Assembly: GCA_905116865.2 (NCBI GenBank)
Contig: CAJHNH020006557.1
Location: 91,001 to 155,000 of the forward strand
Direction: 5' to 3'
DNA length: 64,000 nucleotides
Origin: Candidula unifasciata
Lineage: Eukaryota > Mollusca > Gastropoda > Stylommatophora > Geomitridae
Position numbers and translations under genes: made by a program
In this document: positions 60,397-64,000 of the stretch, one piece after another
Layout of the letters: each line of letters opens with the position of its first letter
Numbering within the stretch: the first letter of the stretch is position 1
Notes under the pieces: generated by a model
The model's input: only the letters and a program-made list of their open reading frames with translations
The model's database searches: none
Told to the model about the DNA's origin: nothing

Positions 60397-60950
60397 GGCT
60401 CTCCTTCGAACTTCGACCCGATATTATGGCAGCCATAAAATATCCTTACGAGGCTCAGGCATATGTAAAATACGGACTTTCTGCCAAAGTACAAATCGCG
60501 GCAAAACTAGGATTACTTGACAATTTCAAGAGACGCAACATTGCAGACGATAATAGCGACCGTTGACGATTTCGAGCGTTTCTGCAGACGATAGTAGCAG
60601 ACGATAATAGCAACCGCAAAACGCGATTTAATACCGATCGTATCCCCGCTCCGCTACGCGCGGCGCGGATGGGAGGCTAAGCTAGGTGTCTGGGACTCAC
60701 GAGCAAAGTAATTGGAGGAAGTTGCAGGAGATGCAATAGCTGCTGCTTGTGAGTCCCAGCCATCTAGTTTAGGGGGATACGGTTGGCGGTGAGGCACAGT
60801 CACAGATACAGGTCCGCAAGTAACATATCGCTGAGACCCTGTTAGAGCATTTGTTTCGTTATACAGAGCCGGCATATTTTTAATAGAAATGAGCCACGTA
60901 AGGATATTTTATAGCCGCCGTAATATCGGGTCGAAGTTCGGAGGAGAGCC
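60397..60950. mobile_element. 554-bp element with ~54-bp terminal inverted repeats and 8-bp target duplication
   Basis: The left end ggctctccttcgaacttcga...aaatatccttacg pairs with the right end cgtaaggatattttatagcc...ggagagcc over about 54 bases with few mismatches. The flanks are identical octamers gggatgtg (60389-60396 and 60951-60958). The interior is GC-rich, with gcagacgata(a/g)tag repeats and a second weaker inverted pair (gggactcacgagcaa / gcttgtgagtccc). No transposase. The long inverted repeats with an 8-base duplication fit a non-autonomous DNA transposon (hAT or Mutator type). Confidence 0.92.
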
Positions 60951-60959
60951 GGGATGTGT

Positions 60960-61925
60960 AAGGCCCATGCTCGTATTAATTATTGTTATATATCATTCTC
61001 CATTACCAGGAATACATTTTCAGTAACACTGTTTGTGGCTCTATAATTTTAGAAATTATATTTCACCTTTACCAACTACCCAACTCTGTTGAATAAAATT
61101 TAGCACATGTATTCATTCAAAGGTAAACTGGAATTAGTGTTCAATATTTTATGTAAATAATGTGTTATGACATTTATCCCACTACCTAGTTATACTGACT
61201 GAGATATGTCCAATTCCAATTATTTTCAAACAGCCTTACTCACTTGTTATGAGTTTCACACCCATGTTAATTCACTTCCTGATTCTGAATTTTTGTGACA
61301 TGACCCTATGTGATTGAACTGAGATTATATTTTGAAACGTGATTGTGCTTAAGCATGATAACCACTAAAAGGAGAGCATAACAATTCACACAGTGGAATG
61401 TTTTCTCTCTCAGTGACGTTAAACCCATGTGCTTGGAAATAATATCCTCGAAAAACACGTGGATAGAATATTCCTTATATCATCAGGAGAATGGATTCTT
61501 TTCAGTAAATATTATTCTTACCCCACTCAAGAATATAAAAACATGTTACGTTCCTACTCGTTATGTGCGTATATAAGGACTGGAGGCAGTGTAGCCTTTA
61601 GTAAGAACTTTCCCATTGCCTGTACAGGGACCAAAGCTCTAATGTAGCTGCTGGTGTCAGATTGTCTAGACTGGCCTAGAAGATTCGACATGCCCTGAAA
61701 TGTCTCCGAGGCTGAGCCAGAAGCTAACTTAGGGAGCACGAACTTCAGAGGTGTGTATAAACCGGTCCACTGCGACAATCGGGAAATTTTATCTCCACTG
61801 TCCCACGACTAACAGTTTCAAATTAAATGTCATTTTTGCTTGTGTCTCTTGCAGTTTTGTGAAGTTCATTTTAACTGCCGTAATCATTTTATGTCATCGA
61901 GCAGTAGCTACAATAATTTAGCTAT
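60960..61925. other. Unassigned stretch upstream of SELENBP1 exon
   Basis: No recognised repeat or exon. Short open frames at 61429-61778 have no motif I know. Confidence 0.35.
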
Positions 61926-61933
61926 AAATGTAT

Positions 61934-63084
61934 TAGGGCTGTACCGAATATTCGCTTCGGGGCCTAATAGTGGGCCTGTTGACTATTCGGTATTCGGCCG
62001 AATAGTTGCGGTCGGGCCGAATACGAATAGTAGCTACCTTACACCCGCTTCTGCAAACACGGCCTTAATGCTGACAACATGGAACGATTGGTTTTGTTGA
62101 AAGCTAATGCAGCTTTCCTGCATTAAGTAAGCTGTCAGTGACAATTTCCAAGTTTAGTTACTTGTTATACAACTTAGGATTCTTTCATTCCTAGTTATTA
62201 GTTACCACAGACTGACTAAAGGATGCATAACATAAAATGTTTTTAAACGTTTACTATTCTGTACAAATACTAACTAGACATGGAAAGAATTCAAACTCTG
62301 ACAACATCCAATTCGATAATATGAAAATCAAACGAATGGAAACACATAAGTACTTGGGTGCAAACTACAACTGCTCCAACACGCTGAAAGAAGAAATACA
62401 ATCTAGAATACAGTCTATAAGTAAAGTATACTATGCCCTTCAACATCTGTTAAAGTCAAAGTGCCTTTCTCGTAACACAGAGATCAAAATATATAAAACG
62501 TTGATGGGACCAGTCATTTTAATTGGCTCTGAAACTGGAAGCAGAAATAAAAGAGATGAGGCCTTATTAAAGGTTTTCGAAAACAATCTGACGACAAATC
62601 TTTGGACCCATCAAAGATTCTAACAGCGGGGAATGGAGAGTGAGAAGCAACAACGTAACACATAATCTATTTAAAGCACCATTTATCACTGGCATCATGA
62701 AAGCTAAAAGACTAAAATGGTTGGGGCATACTAAAAGAATGTCAGATGACAGAGAAGTAAAACTGTATACACCTGAGAGAGGAATGGGCGTAGACCAGGT
62801 GGTAGACAAAAAATAAGTTTGAGAGATAATGTTCAGCCAGACGTGCAAACAACTGGTGTCACAAATTGTGAAGAGAAGATCTGGCAGTAAACCTCAAGGG
62901 ATCAGAATGCTAAAGAAGAAGATGACTGTTCTGTGCTACTTTATGTGGAGTAAAAGTTTAGCATACATTTGACATTATGAACGTGTGTGATTTTTTTTCT
63001 ATTCGTATTCGTATTCGGCCGAATAGTTGGTCCCGTTATTCGTATTCGGCCGAATAGTGAAAATCACTATTCGGTACAGCCCTA
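61934..63084. mobile_element. Non-autonomous hAT element, copy B, inverted relative to copy A
   Basis: The ends are tagggctgtaccgaatattc and ctattcggtacagcccta. The flanking octamers aaatgtat and atatatat agree at 6 of 8 positions; the right flank is an (at)n tract. The interior matches copy A at 10126-11327 in reverse (agttaccacagactgactaa, acataaaatgttttt), with an RT fragment nested inside. Confidence 0.9.
62265..62924 (+). mobile_element. Non-LTR RT fragment nested in hAT copy B
   Basis: The open frame to 62623 reads RMETHKYLGANYN, SKVYYALQHLLKSKCLSRNT and EIKIYKTLMGPVILIGSET. After frame changes come RLKWLGHTKRMSDD and an (aag)n tail. The near-duplicates actattctgtac (62253-62264) and actgttctgtgc (62925-62936) flank it. 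Same family as 1-870. Confidence 0.87.
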
Positions 63085-63092
63085 ATATATAT

Positions 63093-64000
63093 ATATATAT
63101 GTATACCATTTATATAACAGTAGGGAATCAGATGCGAACAAACCCCGAATCCTCTCCTCTAACCAACAAGGCTGCGAGATTGATCAGAATTTTAAAGAGG
63201 TTTCACTGTTTGCAATTCTCTTCATATACTGACTGTGTTTGAGGTCTGGTGCAGAACGGAAAAAGAATTATGTTCTTGTATCTTTGGTAGACTGTACATA
63301 TAGCATTCGCAATAGCAACAGCGAATTCCACGCCACAGAAGCACAATAAAATGGTCGCTACGAATTATAACGAATAGAAAACTCGGGTAGAGTCGCAAAA
63401 AAATCACAATGCAATCGCTTTGAAAATTACACAGCGAAGAGATTCAAACGTGACTAGTCAGGTACTATTTATATAGGTTTCGATTACGATTGTATTCCAG
63501 AAGTTACATGAAACGTTGGGAATGAGTGAAAAGAGAATCCAATGTCTATGAATCATTCAGATATTGACTTCCAGAAGGGAAACGTTATATAGTAAAGGTG
63601 GTAGGACTGCGGCCCTTTATCTGTGGCATCTCGTTCTCCGGCTACAATAATTTTGGAGGAAGTGACAGCAGAGCATGACCAAGCGTTTCGTTGTCTCCTG
63701 GAGGTGGTGTGGAATCCAGATTAGCAAATTTTCTTTCAGTTTTCTTGTTTTAATTGCGCTCCCCCCCTCCCCCCTTAATTTCATTCAGTTATAAAAATCG
63801 ATTGTTGTGGAGACTACGGGCTGTAGACGTATATATTTAGACTCTCGGGCAGTGGAGAACATCAGCTGTTACCCCTTGTCAGTCTCTAGATCTAGCCCTA
63901 TAGGTGTGTTGCAAGCTGATTTAGGAGAGTGTAAAAGTGTGTGAAGAAACAGGGTGGTAAGATAGTACTTTCTGAGAGTTCAAGGGGATATTCCGTGAAC
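63093..64000. other. Unassigned right end
   Basis: A C-rich patch lies at about 63762-63774. No coding, RNA or repeat signal that I can support. It could hold the 5' exon or promoter of SELENBP1, but nothing in it shows this. Confidence 0.35.

Noticed and set aside
60375..60566. Small protein-coding gene with FELRPDIMAAIKYPYEAQAY
   Set aside because: The first half lies in the terminal inverted repeat of the 554-bp element and no family was recognised.
61554..61778. Possible first exon of SELENBP1 on the minus strand
   Set aside because: The open frame does not resemble the family N-terminus and no donor in the required phase could be justified.

Overview
This is a window of animal nuclear DNA. 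It is AT-rich, intron-dominated and packed with degenerate transposable elements and tandem repeats. There are no bacterial-type operons, and most long open frames are repeat-derived. The mix of non-LTR families, a Helitron, mariner and hAT elements and tRNA-derived SINEs suggests an invertebrate. A mollusc is my best guess, from the general flavour of the retroelement proteins, but with low confidence.

The organising feature is one host gene on the minus strand. Nine exons, found by reading the minus strand between 57894 and 7983, encode a contiguous run of about 429 residues of the SELENBP1 family (selenium-binding protein 1 / methanethiol oxidase). All nine have GT donors, all have AG acceptors, and codon phase is consistent at every junction. 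The short first exon lies upstream of 57894 and I did not find it. The last roughly 50-60 residues lie beyond 7983 and probably outside the window. Nearly everything else between these points is intronic.

Layout: 1-5214 holds antiparallel non-LTR fragments and an 18S rRNA-derived piece. A 31-bp satellite fills 5215-7458. Exon 9 lies at 7983-8128. Introns follow that carry an EN-RT element split by a hAT element (9215-12860), an RTE remnant, and exons 8 and 7. The 14.7-kb intron 19428-34090 holds a SPIN-like hAT end, a mariner fossil, an RNase H retroelement, a Helitron with an internal tandem duplication (23838-29250), SINEs and an RTE insertion with target duplications. Exons 6, 5 and 4 lie at 34 kb, 38 kb and 41.6 kb, with a DDE transposase fossil between exons 5 and 4. 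A 3.5-kb 34/26-bp satellite fills most of the next intron. Exon 3 is followed by an intron made mostly of an ORF1-only retroelement. Exon 2 is followed by an intron holding an almost complete RTE, a roughly 490-bp (TTC)n tract and a 22-bp minisatellite. Upstream of exon 1 lie more retroelement pieces, a 554-bp long-TIR element and a second hAT copy inverted relative to the first.

The most notable observation is that the 31-bp satellite matches, at the same period, the subterminal sequence of Charlie-group (SPIN/URR1-like) hAT elements. A separate SPIN-like hAT fragment in this window (19617-19756) breaks off exactly where that 31-bp segment would start. This suggests a satellite born from a transposon end.
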